DNA of 64,000 bases from contig NZ_LMJE01000009.1 of NCBI RefSeq assembly GCF_001429245.1, forward strand, positions 124,001 to 188,000. Direction: 5' to 3'. Below are positions 1-7,886 of this stretch, piece by piece. The notes beneath the pieces are model-generated. The model did not search any database. It saw nothing but the letters and a program-made list of their open reading frames with translations, and was not told where the DNA came from. This stretch comes from Rhizobium sp. Root274 (GTDB lineage: Bacteria; Pseudomonadota; Alphaproteobacteria; Rhizobiales; Rhizobiaceae). Numbering within the stretch: position 1 is the stretch's first letter; every line of letters begins with the position of its first letter. Both the position numbers and the translations under genes were made by a program.

Positions 1-295
1 TCTTGTCGATCGTCATCAGCTGGCGCGCTTCCTCCTTGAAGGAGGGGTCGCCGACCATGCCCGTGCCGCCGCCCATCAGCGAAATCGGCTGATGGCCGGT
101 TGCCTGGAACCAGTGCAGCATCATGATCTGGATGAGGCTTCCGGCATGCAGCGAAGGCGCCGTCGGATCATAGCCGATATAGGCCGTCACGCTTTCCTTG
201 GCGAGCAGGTCGTCGAGGCCCGTTTCATCGGAGATCTGATGAATGAAGCCGCGTTCATGCATGGTGCGGAGGAAATCGGACTTGAACTTCGTCAT
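1..295 (-). CDS. tyrS: Tyrosyl-tRNA synthetase, N-terminal part (cut by window edge)
   Basis: Class I aminoacyl-tRNA synthetase that charges tRNA-Tyr in the cytoplasm. Only about the first 98 residues lie in the window. The reverse-strand reading opens [17 protein letters not shown] and contains [16 protein letters not shown], the class I HIGH-type nucleotide-binding region with the tyrosine-specific GFDPT/GYDPT context, followed by the glycine-rich [12 protein letters not shown] loop. The start is the ATG whose complement is at 293-295. It diverges from anmK across 138 bp that must hold both promoters; this pairing is one I recall as common in rhizobia. The C-terminal catalytic KMSKS and S4 domains are outside the window. 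Confidence 0.95.
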   Translation of the reverse strand, partial: MTKFKSDFLRTMHERGFIHQISDETGLDDLLAKESVTAYIGYDPTAPSLHAGSLIQIMMLHWFQATGHQPISLMGGGTGMVGDPSFKEEARQLMTIDK

Positions 296-433
296 GACGC
301 TGTTGCTTTCGGTTTCTCTGGTCTTTCGGTGGTATTCTTGGAAATCCGCGCGGGCTTTAGCATTGTTTTTTGAATTGTGCACCCGTCTCGGTCATGAATG
401 TGCCCCGAGAAAACAGGTCGAATCGGGTGAAAC

Positions 434-1570
434 ATGGCGGAAATGAAGACGGCGATCGGCCTGATGAGCGGCACCTCGATGGACGGGATCGATGTGGCGC
501 TGGTCCGGACCGACGGCGAAGCGGTGGTGGAGCGCGGCGCCTTTCTGTCTGTGCCTTACGAGCCCGGCTTTCGCGACCGCCTGAAGCAGGCACTGGAAGA
601 GGCAAGATCGATCCGCGAACGTCGCGAGCGGCCGGGCGATCTCTCCCGTATGGAGAGGGAGCTTACGTTACGGCATGCGGAAGCAGTTCGCCTCTTCCTT
701 GAGCGGCAAGGGCTGAAAGCCGACGACGTCGATCTCGTGGGTTTCCACGGTCAGACCGTCTTGCATCGGCCGGATGCAGCGCTGACCGTACAACTCGGCG
801 ACGGGCCTCTTCTTGCGACCGAAACCGGCATCGACACCGTCTACGACATGCGCGCGAATGACATGGTGCAGGGCGGGCAGGGTGCACCGCTGGTGCCCGT
901 CTATCATCATGCGCTGGCGCATCAGATCCCGGCGGAGCGATGGCCTGTCTGCTTCGTCAATATCGGCGGCATCTCCAACCTGACCTTTCTCGATCGCGAT
1001 GGCACCATCATCGGTTTCGACAGCGGACCGGGCAATACGCTGATCGACCAATGGGTCGAAACGCACGCCGGTATTCCCTATGACGACGGCGGCCGCATCG
1101 CTTCGGAGGGCTCGGTCATCATGCCGCTGGCCGAGCGTTATCTCGACAGTCCCTTCTTCACAGGGAAGACACGCCGGTCGCTCGATCGCAACGATTTCCG
1201 TCCACCGGAAGGCAATGGGGCCGAACTGTCGGACGGCGCGCGTACCCTCGCTTACGTCTCCGCAGCCGCGATCCTCAAATCTGCCGGCCATTTGCCGAGC
1301 GTGCCAAAAACCTACGTGATTTGCGGCGGTGGCCGGTTGAACCGGGCGATCATGGCGGATCTGGTGCGCCTCGCGGGCGAAAAGGGCGCAACAGTGTTGA
1401 CCGCCGAGCAGGCCGGCTTTGATGGCGATGCTATGGAAGCGGAAGCCTGGGCCTATCTCGCCGTACGTTCGCTCCGTGGGCTACCTTTGACATTCCCGGG
1501 AACGACGGGCGTTCGGGAGCCGGTGCTGGGCGGCGTCTTGGTGAGGGCAGGGACGCGGCTCAAAGGTTGA
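434..1570 (+). CDS. anmK: Anhydro-N-acetylmuramic acid kinase
   Basis: Phosphorylates and opens 1,6-anhydro-MurNAc released by lytic transglycosylases, giving MurNAc-6-phosphate for cell-wall recycling; cytoplasmic. The N-terminus carries the family signature [16 protein letters not shown] (phosphate-binding loop of the ASKHA fold). Further family blocks are [40 protein letters not shown] and, near the end, [14 protein letters not shown]. At 378 residues it is full length. A second in-frame ATG three codons downstream (443) is an alternative start; both sit close to a weak purine-rich stretch. The gene converges on the patatin-like gene with only 3 bp between stop codons. Confidence 0.96.
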   Translation: MAEMKTAIGLMSGTSMDGIDVALVRTDGEAVVERGAFLSVPYEPGFRDRLKQALEEARSIRERRERPGDLSRMERELTLRHAEAVRLFLERQGLKADDVDLVGFHGQTVLHRPDAALTVQLGDGPLLATETGIDTVYDMRANDMVQGGQGAPLVPVYHHALAHQIPAERWPVCFVNIGGISNLTFLDRDGTIIGFDSGPGNTLIDQWVETHAGIPYDDGGRIASEGSVIMPLAERYLDSPFFTGKTRRSLDRNDFRPPEGNGAELSDGARTLAYVSAAAILKSAGHLPSVPKTYVICGGGRLNRAIMADLVRLAGEKGATVLTAEQAGFDGDAMEAEAWAYLAVRSLRGLPLTFPGTTGVREPVLGGVLVRAGTRLKG

Positions 1571-1573
1571 TCT

Positions 1574-2443
1574 TCAACGGACGGGTTCGCCTTTGGCAAC
1601 ATCCTGCTTCGCAAAGGCCAGCCCATCTCGCAATCCGACCTCGTAGGCATGCCGGATACCTGCCGCATCACCGACGGCGAATTTGCTGACCGGGATGTCT
1701 TCGCTCGGGCCGACCACGACGCGATTTTCGGCGGAGGGCGGCTTGCGGCCAAATCGGGTGGTCAGCAGCAGCGTCTTCCAGCCCTTGGTCTCGACTTCCG
1801 TGAGCTTCATCAGCGGCGGATTGTCGACGAGCCCGCCGTCCAGATAGGCGCGGCCTCTGACGCGGCCGACGGGCATGAAAGGCGGCACCGAGGACGTGGC
1901 CATCAGCGCATCGACCAGTTCTCCGGGATAGTCGCAATTGTGTGTCGACAACCAGGTGGGCCGCAACTTCATTCGCAGGCCCGCCTTGGAATGGGTACCA
2001 TCGGTCAGTAGCTTCTCGATCTGATAGGCGCCGATCGAGCCGAGTGCGCCGAGCGCGCCGGGCATCCAATCGGGCAGGCCAGAGAGCTGGATCAGCATGG
2101 GTGGGGCGGCCTTCAGCGCGGCAAGCTCGGCCTCGCCGAATTCGCTCGCAAGCAGTTGTCGGAACAGCGCGCCCACCACCAGCGGCGATTCCCGCCGCTT
2201 AAGCGCCCGCCAATCGACACCCCGCTGTCCCTTCTCAGCAAAGGCGAAGGCGGAGGTCCGCACCCGATCGCCAACGCCAGCGAGAAACATGGCCCCATGA
2301 TAGGCACCCGCCGAGACGGACACGTAGAAGCGCGGATTGAGCGGGTGATGCTCGCTGTAAGCCTTGAGGAACCCGCTCTGCCAGTAGCAGCGGTTACCAC
2401 CGCCTGCGAGACCCACGGCGTCGAATGAAGAGTTTGAGGTCAT
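1574..2443 (-). CDS. Patatin-like phospholipase family protein
   Basis: Predicted serine acyl hydrolase of the patatin fold. Seen: an N-terminal glycine-rich oxyanion loop (GLAGGGNRCYWQSG, about residues 12-25), a nucleophile elbow SVSAGAYHG that fits G/A-x-S-x-G loosely (S-V-S-A-G, about residues 43-47), and the catalytic aspartate motif YLDGGLVDNPP near residue 203. No signal peptide or membrane segment is evident, so a cytoplasmic or peripheral enzyme is likely. Substrate unknown. It is 289 residues, short for a single-domain patatin but with the Ser-Asp dyad present. The start ATG is at 2441-2443. It is separated by 31 bp from the downstream end of the toxin-antitoxin pair on the same strand, so read-through from that unit is possible. 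Confidence 0.85.
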   Translation of the reverse strand: MTSNSSFDAVGLAGGGNRCYWQSGFLKAYSEHHPLNPRFYVSVSAGAYHGAMFLAGVGDRVRTSAFAFAEKGQRGVDWRALKRRESPLVVGALFRQLLASEFGEAELAALKAAPPMLIQLSGLPDWMPGALGALGSIGAYQIEKLLTDGTHSKAGLRMKLRPTWLSTHNCDYPGELVDALMATSSVPPFMPVGRVRGRAYLDGGLVDNPPLMKLTEVETKGWKTLLLTTRFGRKPPSAENRVVVGPSEDIPVSKFAVGDAAGIRHAYEVGLRDGLAFAKQDVAKGEPVR

Positions 2444-2474
2444 TGAAAATCACGCATTGAAAACATAGCGCGAG

Positions 2475-2684
2475 CTATTCTCGTCGAAGCATCGCTAAAA
2501 CTGCATCGACTTTGTCTTTGCCGATTTCGGCGCGCTGCATGAACTTTTTACGCACTTCGTCCTGTTCAACAATGTTCTTGGTCACCTCGACGAAGAAATC
2601 GTTGAGCGTCAGACCATTTTCCTGAGCAACACTTTTGATTTGTGTATCCAGCGGCTCTGGCAGCGTGATGGTGATTGATTTCAC
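2475..2684 (-). CDS. Putative antitoxin (ribbon-helix-helix-like) of a PIN toxin-antitoxin pair
   Basis: 69-residue protein opening MKSITITLPEPLDTQIKSVA, the beta-strand plus helix pattern of ribbon-helix-helix DNA-binding antitoxins, followed by GLTLNDFFVEVTKN and a charged C-terminal helix. Its start codon overlaps the end of the PIN-domain gene by 4 bp (ATGA-type), so it is translationally coupled to the toxin. Inference: it neutralises the PIN RNase and may autorepress the unit. The order, toxin first and antitoxin second, is the reverse of the usual arrangement. The assignment rests on size, fold pattern and neighbour, not on a recognised named family. Confidence 0.7.
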   Translation of the reverse strand: MKSITITLPEPLDTQIKSVAQENGLTLNDFFVEVTKNIVEQDEVRKKFMQRAEIGKDKVDAVLAMLRRE

Positions 2685-3106
2685 AGCGTGAGTTCCCTGA
2701 CCAGTCGTGCCGGCTCGATGACCTCGACACGATCAAATCTCAAATCGCTACCAGAAAAATCCCTGGTGTTGCTGGTCACAAGATAGCGCGCATTTGCGGC
2801 AATCGCCAGTTCGATGAGGTGATTGTCGCCCTCGTGGCGGAGATTCGGACGCCAGCGGTAGTGAATGTCGACAAGAGTACAGCGGGAGAAAAATGCATCC
2901 AGCAGATCATTGCGCTGATGGAGATCAAACCGCGCACGCTGGAAGGGCGTCGTGCGGTTGATGACGTCTTCGTATTCCAGATAATGCGCCAAACTCAGCA
3001 TGGGTGCGAGCATGTCTGTCAGGCACGCCTCAATCACCTTCGAGGCTGGACCCTGACCGATACAAGCGCTGACGAGAACGTTTGTATCGGCCACGATCCG
3101 GATCAT
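2681..3106 (-). CDS. PIN-domain toxin component (COG1569-type)
   Basis: Predicted metal-dependent RNase of the PIN fold, 141 residues. Acidic active-site positions are visible: VADTNVLVSA (first Asp, about residue 7), a central LEYEDV glutamate region, GDNHLIELA (about residue 93) and the closing LVTSNTRDF aspartate (about residue 112). This spacing matches the 'putative toxin-antitoxin system toxin component, PIN family'. The start is 1 bp after the stop of the alpha/beta hydrolase gene and has no Shine-Dalgarno of its own, so translation is probably coupled to that gene. It overlaps the putative antitoxin downstream by 4 bp. Target RNA unknown. Confidence 0.85.
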   Translation of the reverse strand: MIRIVADTNVLVSACIGQGPASKVIEACLTDMLAPMLSLAHYLEYEDVINRTTPFQRARFDLHQRNDLLDAFFSRCTLVDIHYRWRPNLRHEGDNHLIELAIAANARYLVTSNTRDFSGSDLRFDRVEVIEPARLVRELTL

Positions 3107-3107
3107 C

Positions 3108-3785
3108 TTACCGGATCCGCTTGGCGGCCGGTTCGGGAACCAGTTCGCCTTCGAGGCGACGGTCGAGATAGTCTTCGCATTCGCCCATCAGTGTTTCCAC
3201 CTGGCCGTTGAAGAAGTGGTTGGCGCCGGGCACGGTCTTGTGGGTGATCAGGATGCCCTTCTGCGTCTTCAGCTTGTCTACCAGACCCTGGACATCCTTC
3301 TCTGGAGCCACCTTGTCGCCGTCGCCATGAATGATCAGGCCGGAGGACGGGCAGGGCGCGAGGAAGGAGAAGTCGTAGATGTTCGGCTGCGGCGCGATCG
3401 ACATGAAGCCTTCGATCTCCGGGCGGCGCATCAGAAGCTGCATGCCGATCCAGGCACCGAAGGAATAGCCGGCGACCCAGCAGCTCTTCGAATCCGGATG
3501 CAGGCTCTGTACCCAGTCGAGCGCCGATGCGGCATCCGACAGCTCGCCGGCACCATGGTCGAATTCGCCCTGGCTGCGGCCGATGCCGCGGAAGTTGAAG
3601 CGCAGCGTCGTGAAGCCGCGCTTCTGGAACATGTAGAACAGCTGGTAGACGATCTGGTTGTTCATCGTGCCGCCGAACTGCGGATGCGGATGAAGAATGA
3701 TCGCGATGGGTGCGCTCTTTTCCTTGGAGGGCTGATAACGGCCTTCGAGACGACCTGCGGGGCCGTTGAAAATCACTTCGGGCAT
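3108..3785 (-). CDS. Alpha/beta hydrolase (COG2945-type)
   Basis: Cytoplasmic serine hydrolase of unknown substrate, 225 residues. It carries HPHPQFGGTMNN (oxyanion region), RFNFRGIGRSQG, the nucleophile elbow AGYSFGAWIG (G-Y-S-F-G) and the catalytic histidine in PGANHFFNG. The in-frame extension upstream to 3827 adds 14 residues that look non-coding, so I place the start at the ATG at 3783-3785 (MPEVIFNGPAGRLEG), where these proteins normally begin. A purine stretch (AGGGACC) lies upstream. It is the first gene of the unit hydrolase-PIN toxin-antitoxin and diverges from the suf operon; the iron-control-like sites at 3831-3891 lie between the two starts. Confidence 0.85.
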   Translation of the reverse strand: MPEVIFNGPAGRLEGRYQPSKEKSAPIAIILHPHPQFGGTMNNQIVYQLFYMFQKRGFTTLRFNFRGIGRSQGEFDHGAGELSDAASALDWVQSLHPDSKSCWVAGYSFGAWIGMQLLMRRPEIEGFMSIAPQPNIYDFSFLAPCPSSGLIIHGDGDKVAPEKDVQGLVDKLKTQKGILITHKTVPGANHFFNGQVETLMGECEDYLDRRLEGELVPEPAAKRIR

Positions 3786-3830
3786 TAGGTTTCGGTCCCT
3801 GACATTTTTGCGGTTCGTCAACACCAAATT

Positions 3831-3865
3831 AGAAAGCTGACTTGACGAAGTCAGTCAGCTTTTCT
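3831..3865. promoter_or_regulatory. Strong dyad with embedded IRO-box-like motif (RirA candidate)
   Basis: A perfect 10-bp inverted repeat, AAAGCTGACT at 3833-3842 and AGTCAGCTTT at 3853-3862, is separated by 10 bp, with near-symmetric flanks. Inside it, TGA (3843-3845) and TCA (3855-3857) are spaced by 9 bp, the form reported for RirA IRO boxes (TGA-N9-TCA). It lies in the divergent region between the hydrolase gene and the suf operon. RirA control of suf is known in rhizobia; binding here is inferred. It could instead be a hairpin or the site of another dimeric regulator. Confidence 0.45.
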
Positions 3866-3874
3866 AGAACGAAG

Positions 3875-3891
3875 TTTAGAACCGTTCGAAA
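3875..3891. promoter_or_regulatory. Irr-type iron control element (ICE-like) upstream of suf
   Basis: The sequence TTTAGAACCGTTCGAAA is a near-perfect dyad matching the ICE pattern TTTAGAA-N3-TTCTAAA with one mismatch in the right half. It sits 99 bp upstream of the first suf gene. In rhizobia Irr, the haem-sensing Fur-family regulator, binds ICE motifs and controls iron-cofactor genes, which fits an Fe-S assembly operon. The match is seen; binding and the direction of control are inferred. Confidence 0.6.
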
Positions 3892-3989
3892 CTGGATGAC
3901 ACTGCATCCGGGGTGAAGGTGTCATAAGGCAAGCCCGGCGGAAATTTCAAGGAAAATGCGCCGGGGGGAACGAGAGGTCTGCCGCAGGG

Positions 3990-5156
3990 ATGGCGATGGG
4001 ACGCATCTATCTCGACTGGAACGCCACGGCGCCGCTTCTCGGTGCTGCGCGCGATGCCGTCCTGGATGCACTTTCTCTTCCCGGCAACCCGTCTTCCGTT
4101 CATGCTGAAGGACGTGCGGCGCGCGTCCTCGGCGAAAAGGCACGGCGGGAGGTGGCGGGCCTGCTCGGCGCCGAACCGGCCCATGTGACCTTCACCGGCA
4201 GCGCCACGGAAGCGGCGAACCATGTCTTGTCTCCGGCCTATCGCATGGGCAAGGCGAAGATCGCCGTCGGCCATCTCTATGTCTCGGCGATCGAGCATCC
4301 GGCGGTTCGCAATGGCGGTCGTTTTGCGCCAGAGCAGATAACGGAAATCCCGGTGACGCGTCAGGGGCTCCTCGATCTTGAGGCGCTGGCTGATCTGCTC
4401 GCTGCCCACGATGCCGCTTCCGGCATGCCGCTTGTCGCCATCATGCTGGTCAACAACGAAACCGGCCTGATCCAGCCGATCCGGGACGCTGCAGCCATCG
4501 TAAAGAAGCATGGTGGTCTGCTGGTCGTGGATGCGGTTCAGGCGGCCGGCCGCATTCCGGCGTCGATCGCTGATCTCGGTGCGGACTTCCTGATCGTGTC
4601 GGCGCACAAGCTGGGCGGTCCGAAAGGCGTCGGCGCGCTCGTCTCGCGCGGCGAAACGCTGATGCCGGAGCCGCTCATCCGCGGCGGCGGTCAGGAAAAG
4701 GGGCATCGGGCAGGTACTGAAAACCTCGCGGCCATTGCAGGCTTCGGGGCTGCGGCACGTGTCATGAGCGAAGAGGTGGAGAGCCGAAACGCTGCCATCG
4801 CTGGACTGCGGGACCGCGCGGAAGCGGCCATGCTCAGGATCGCGCCGGAAACGGTCATCTACGGACGCGGTCTCGACCGTGTCAGCAATACGAGCTTCTT
4901 CCGCCTTCCGGGCCTGAAGGCGGAAACGGGTCAGATCGCCTTCGATCTCGAAGGTGTCGCGCTCTCTGCGGGGGCTGCCTGTTCATCGGGCAAGGTAGGT
5001 GCTAGCCATGTGTTGACCGCCATGGGCGAGGATGCGGCACATGGCGCGCTGAGGCTGTCGCTCGGGCCCGCGACGACCGAGGCCGATATAGACCGTTTCA
5101 TCGCGGTCTTCGACAAGATTGCATCACGCCGCAAGGTCGCCGGACAGGCAGCCTAA
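3990..5156 (+). CDS. Cysteine desulfurase, IscS/NifS-like (first gene of suf operon)
   Basis: PLP enzyme that removes sulfur from L-cysteine as an enzyme persulfide for Fe-S assembly. It opens RIYLDWNATAPL, has FTGSATEAANH for cofactor binding, the PLP lysine in VSAHKLGGPKG (about K207), RGGGQEKGHRAGTEN, and the catalytic cysteine loop GAACSSG (about C331) typical of group I (IscS/NifS) enzymes. Its 388 residues are full length. ATGs at 3990 and 3996 both fit; the upstream GCAGGG is closer to optimal for the second. It heads the suf operon, 140 bp before sufB, so the cluster encodes two desulfurases of different groups; rhizobial annotations often call this one sufS2. Confidence 0.9.
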   Translation: MAMGRIYLDWNATAPLLGAARDAVLDALSLPGNPSSVHAEGRAARVLGEKARREVAGLLGAEPAHVTFTGSATEAANHVLSPAYRMGKAKIAVGHLYVSAIEHPAVRNGGRFAPEQITEIPVTRQGLLDLEALADLLAAHDAASGMPLVAIMLVNNETGLIQPIRDAAAIVKKHGGLLVVDAVQAAGRIPASIADLGADFLIVSAHKLGGPKGVGALVSRGETLMPEPLIRGGGQEKGHRAGTENLAAIAGFGAAARVMSEEVESRNAAIAGLRDRAEAAMLRIAPETVIYGRGLDRVSNTSFFRLPGLKAETGQIAFDLEGVALSAGAACSSGKVGASHVLTAMGEDAAHGALRLSLGPATTEADIDRFIAVFDKIASRRKVAGQAA

Positions 5157-5296
5157 GCGCAGGAAAACTCGACGAGGATGCTTTTTTCCCTTGCCAAGAG
5201 GGGTGAAATGCTGGCTCGGAAACCTTAAGTATGGCGGGTCACCGCCCAACGTTAACAAGCTGCCGGAATTTGGCCCGGCAAGATTGGAGAACGACC

Positions 5297-6766
5297 ATGG
5301 CTGCTGTGCAGGAAACGATCGATCAGGTCCGCCAGATCGATGTGGATCAGTACAAGTATGGTTTTGAAACCACCATCGAAGTCGATAAGGCCCCCAAGGG
5401 CCTGTCCGAAGACATCGTTCGCTTCATTTCGGCAAAGAAGAACGAGCCGGAATGGATGCTGGAATGGCGCCTTGACGCCTACAAGCGCTGGCTGACGATG
5501 GAGGAGCCCACCTGGGCTCGCGTCGACTATCCGAAGATCGACTTCAACGACATCTATTATTATTCGGCACCGAAAACGGCTGCCGGACCGAAGTCGCTGG
5601 ATGAAGTCGATCCCGAGCTGCTAAAGGTCTATGAAAAGCTCGGCATTCCTTTGAAAGAGCAGGAAATGCTGGCGGGCGTGCAGTCCTCGAAGATCGCCGT
5701 CGATGCCGTCTTCGATTCGGTCTCGGTCGTCACGACCTTCAAGGCTGAGCTGATGAAGGCCGGTGTGATCTTCATGTCGATCTCGGAAGCGATCCGCGAA
5801 TATCCGGACCTCGTGAAGAAATATCTCGGCTCGGTCGTGCCCGTTACCGACAACTATTATGCGACGCTGAATTGCGCGGTCTTCACCGACGGCTCTTTCG
5901 TCTACATCCCGAAGGGCGTTCGCTGCCCGATGGAGCTCAGCACCTATTTCCGCATCAACGAGAAGAACACCGGCCAGTTCGAGCGCACGCTGATCGTCGC
6001 TGAAGAAGGCGCCTACGTCTCCTATCTCGAAGGCTGCACGGCACCGCAGCGCGACGAGAACCAGCTGCATGCAGCGGTGGTCGAACTCGTGGCGCTCGAT
6101 GACGCCGAAATCAAGTATTCCACCGTCCAGAACTGGTATCCCGGCGACAAGGACGGCAAGGGCGGCATTTACAACTTCGTCACCAAGCGTGGCGATTGCC
6201 GTGGCGACCGCTCCAAGATCTCCTGGACCCAGGTCGAAACCGGTTCGGCGATCACCTGGAAATACCCGTCCTGCATCCTGCGCGGTGACGACAGCCAGGG
6301 CGAGTTCTACTCGATCGCCGTCTCCAACGGCCATCAGCAGGTCGACAGCGGCACCAAGATGATCCATCTCGGCAAGAACACCAAGAGCCGGATCATCTCC
6401 AAGGGCATTTCGGCCGGTGTGTCGCAGAACACCTATCGCGGCCAGGTCTCAATGCATCGCAAGGCGGAAAATGCCCGCAACTTTACCAATTGCGATTCGC
6501 TCCTGATCGGCGACACCTGCGGCGCGCATACGGTGCCTTACATCGAGGTGAAGAACTCGACGGCCAAGGTGGAACACGAGGCGACGACCTCGAAGATCTC
6601 CGAAGACCAGAAGTTCTACGCCATGCAGCGTGGCATCCCGGAAGAAGAGGCGATCGCGCTGATCGTCAACGGCTTCGTCCGCGACGTCATCCAGCAGCTG
6701 CCGATGGAATTTGCGGTTGAAGCGCAGAAGCTGATCAACATCTCGTTGGAGGGAAGCGTTGGCTAG
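5297..6766 (+). CDS. sufB: Fe-S cluster assembly scaffold protein SufB
   Basis: Core scaffold subunit of the cytosolic SufBC2D complex on which nascent Fe-S clusters are built. The 489-residue product shows family blocks [16 protein letters not shown] near the N-terminus, [16 protein letters not shown], the cysteine-containing [49 protein letters not shown] and the C-terminal [21 protein letters not shown]. The start is set at the ATG at 5297, preceded by GGAGA with good spacing; an upstream in-frame extension to 5231 lacks a ribosome site. It lies after the IscS-like desulfurase and before a small membrane-protein gene and sufC. Confidence 0.96.
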   Translation: MAAVQETIDQVRQIDVDQYKYGFETTIEVDKAPKGLSEDIVRFISAKKNEPEWMLEWRLDAYKRWLTMEEPTWARVDYPKIDFNDIYYYSAPKTAAGPKSLDEVDPELLKVYEKLGIPLKEQEMLAGVQSSKIAVDAVFDSVSVVTTFKAELMKAGVIFMSISEAIREYPDLVKKYLGSVVPVTDNYYATLNCAVFTDGSFVYIPKGVRCPMELSTYFRINEKNTGQFERTLIVAEEGAYVSYLEGCTAPQRDENQLHAAVVELVALDDAEIKYSTVQNWYPGDKDGKGGIYNFVTKRGDCRGDRSKISWTQVETGSAITWKYPSCILRGDDSQGEFYSIAVSNGHQQVDSGTKMIHLGKNTKSRIISKGISAGVSQNTYRGQVSMHRKAENARNFTNCDSLLIGDTCGAHTVPYIEVKNSTAKVEHEATTSKISEDQKFYAMQRGIPEEEAIALIVNGFVRDVIQQLPMEFAVEAQKLINISLEGSVG

Positions 6767-6781
6767 CAGAGAGGTCGCACG

Positions 6782-7048
6782 ATGATTCAGAAGTTCTTCA
6801 CCTTCGTTTTTGCGGCGGCAGGTGTGGTTCTTGGACTGATGATCATTGGTGGCATTCTGTTGGCTCTTGCCGGAGGAATAACGGGCGCAGGGGCGATAAG
6901 GGACACCGGCGCAAGTATGATTGCGATTGGAACCTTGTCCGTGGTCTTCATCTTGGTCTCCGGCATTGGCGACATCGGAACGCTTATTACGCCAGGCAAC
7001 CCTTCGAATACCAGAAAACTAAATGGCTCGTCGGAAGACGAGAAATAG
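6782..7048 (+). CDS. Small two-helix membrane protein between sufB and sufC, family not recognised
   Basis: 88 residues with two hydrophobic stretches (about residues 4-33 and 43-65), the first glycine/alanine/leucine rich, and a short polar tail ending NGSSEDEK. A purine-rich AGAGAGG sits before the ATG. It starts 15 bp after sufB and ends 53 bp before sufC on the same strand, so it is probably cotranscribed with suf. I recall no equivalent in other rhizobial suf operons. Its base composition looks less GC-rich than its neighbours, suggesting a later insertion. It could be an inner-membrane accessory protein or a passenger; no function can be assigned. Confidence 0.65.
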   Translation: MIQKFFTFVFAAAGVVLGLMIIGGILLALAGGITGAGAIRDTGASMIAIGTLSVVFILVSGIGDIGTLITPGNPSNTRKLNGSSEDEK

Positions 7049-7101
7049 AAAACGACGAACAGAGCCTCTGATGTTTGAGGCAAACAGAGATTGAGATTGT
7101 C

Positions 7102-7857
7102 ATGCTTGAAATCAGAAACCTCCATGCCCGCATCGCCGAAGACGGCACTGAAATCATCAAGGGTCTGAACCTGACCGTGAGGGCCGGCGAAGTGGCTGCC
7201 ATCATGGGTCCGAATGGTTCCGGCAAGTCGACGCTGTCCTACATCCTGTCGGGCCGCGAAGACTATGAAGTCACCGAAGGTGACATCCTCTACAACGGCG
7301 AGAGCATTCTCGAACTCGACCCGGCCGAGCGCGCGGCGAAGGGCATCTTCCTCGCCTTTCAGTATCCGGTCGAAATTCCCGGTGTTGCCACCATGCAGTT
7401 CTTGAAGGTCGCAATGAACTCGCAGCGTAAGGCGCGCGGCGAAGCCGAACTGACGACGCCCGACTTCATCCGCCGCGTCAAGGAAGCCTCGGCTGAGCTG
7501 AAGATCAACCCTGACATGCTGAAGCGTCCGCTGAATGTTGGCTTCTCCGGCGGCGAGAAGAAGCGCGCCGAGATCCTGCAGATGGCACTGCTTGAGCCGA
7601 AGCTCTGCATTCTTGACGAAACCGATTCCGGCCTCGACATCGACGCGCTGAAGATCGTCGCTGATGGCGTCAACGCGCTCAAGCGTCCGGACCGCGCCAC
7701 CGTGGTCATCACCCATTACCAGCGCCTGCTCGACTACATCGTGCCGGACAGCGTGCACGTTCTCTACAAGGGCCAGATCATCAAGTCGGGTGACAAGAGC
7801 CTGGCACTGGAACTCGAAGCCAACGGTTATGCCGACATCACCGGTCAGGCCGCCTGA
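7102..7857 (+). CDS. sufC: Fe-S assembly ATPase SufC
   Basis: ABC-type ATPase that powers the SufBC2D scaffold. Walker A GPNGSGKST is at about residues 36-44, the Q-loop follows in FLAFQYPVEIPG, the ABC signature is the SufC form FSGGEKKR (about residue 150), and Walker B with catalytic Glu-type motif is CILDETDSGLDIDAL. At 251 residues it matches the family. I start it at the ATG at 7102 (MLEIRNLHARI), nine codons inside the longer frame, because SufC proteins begin here. It follows the small membrane-protein gene and precedes sufD by 29 bp. Confidence 0.97.
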   Translation: MLEIRNLHARIAEDGTEIIKGLNLTVRAGEVAAIMGPNGSGKSTLSYILSGREDYEVTEGDILYNGESILELDPAERAAKGIFLAFQYPVEIPGVATMQFLKVAMNSQRKARGEAELTTPDFIRRVKEASAELKINPDMLKRPLNVGFSGGEKKRAEILQMALLEPKLCILDETDSGLDIDALKIVADGVNALKRPDRATVVITHYQRLLDYIVPDSVHVLYKGQIIKSGDKSLALELEANGYADITGQAA

Positions 7858-7886
7858 GGGCTCTCAAGTTTAAAGGAGTTGCACCG

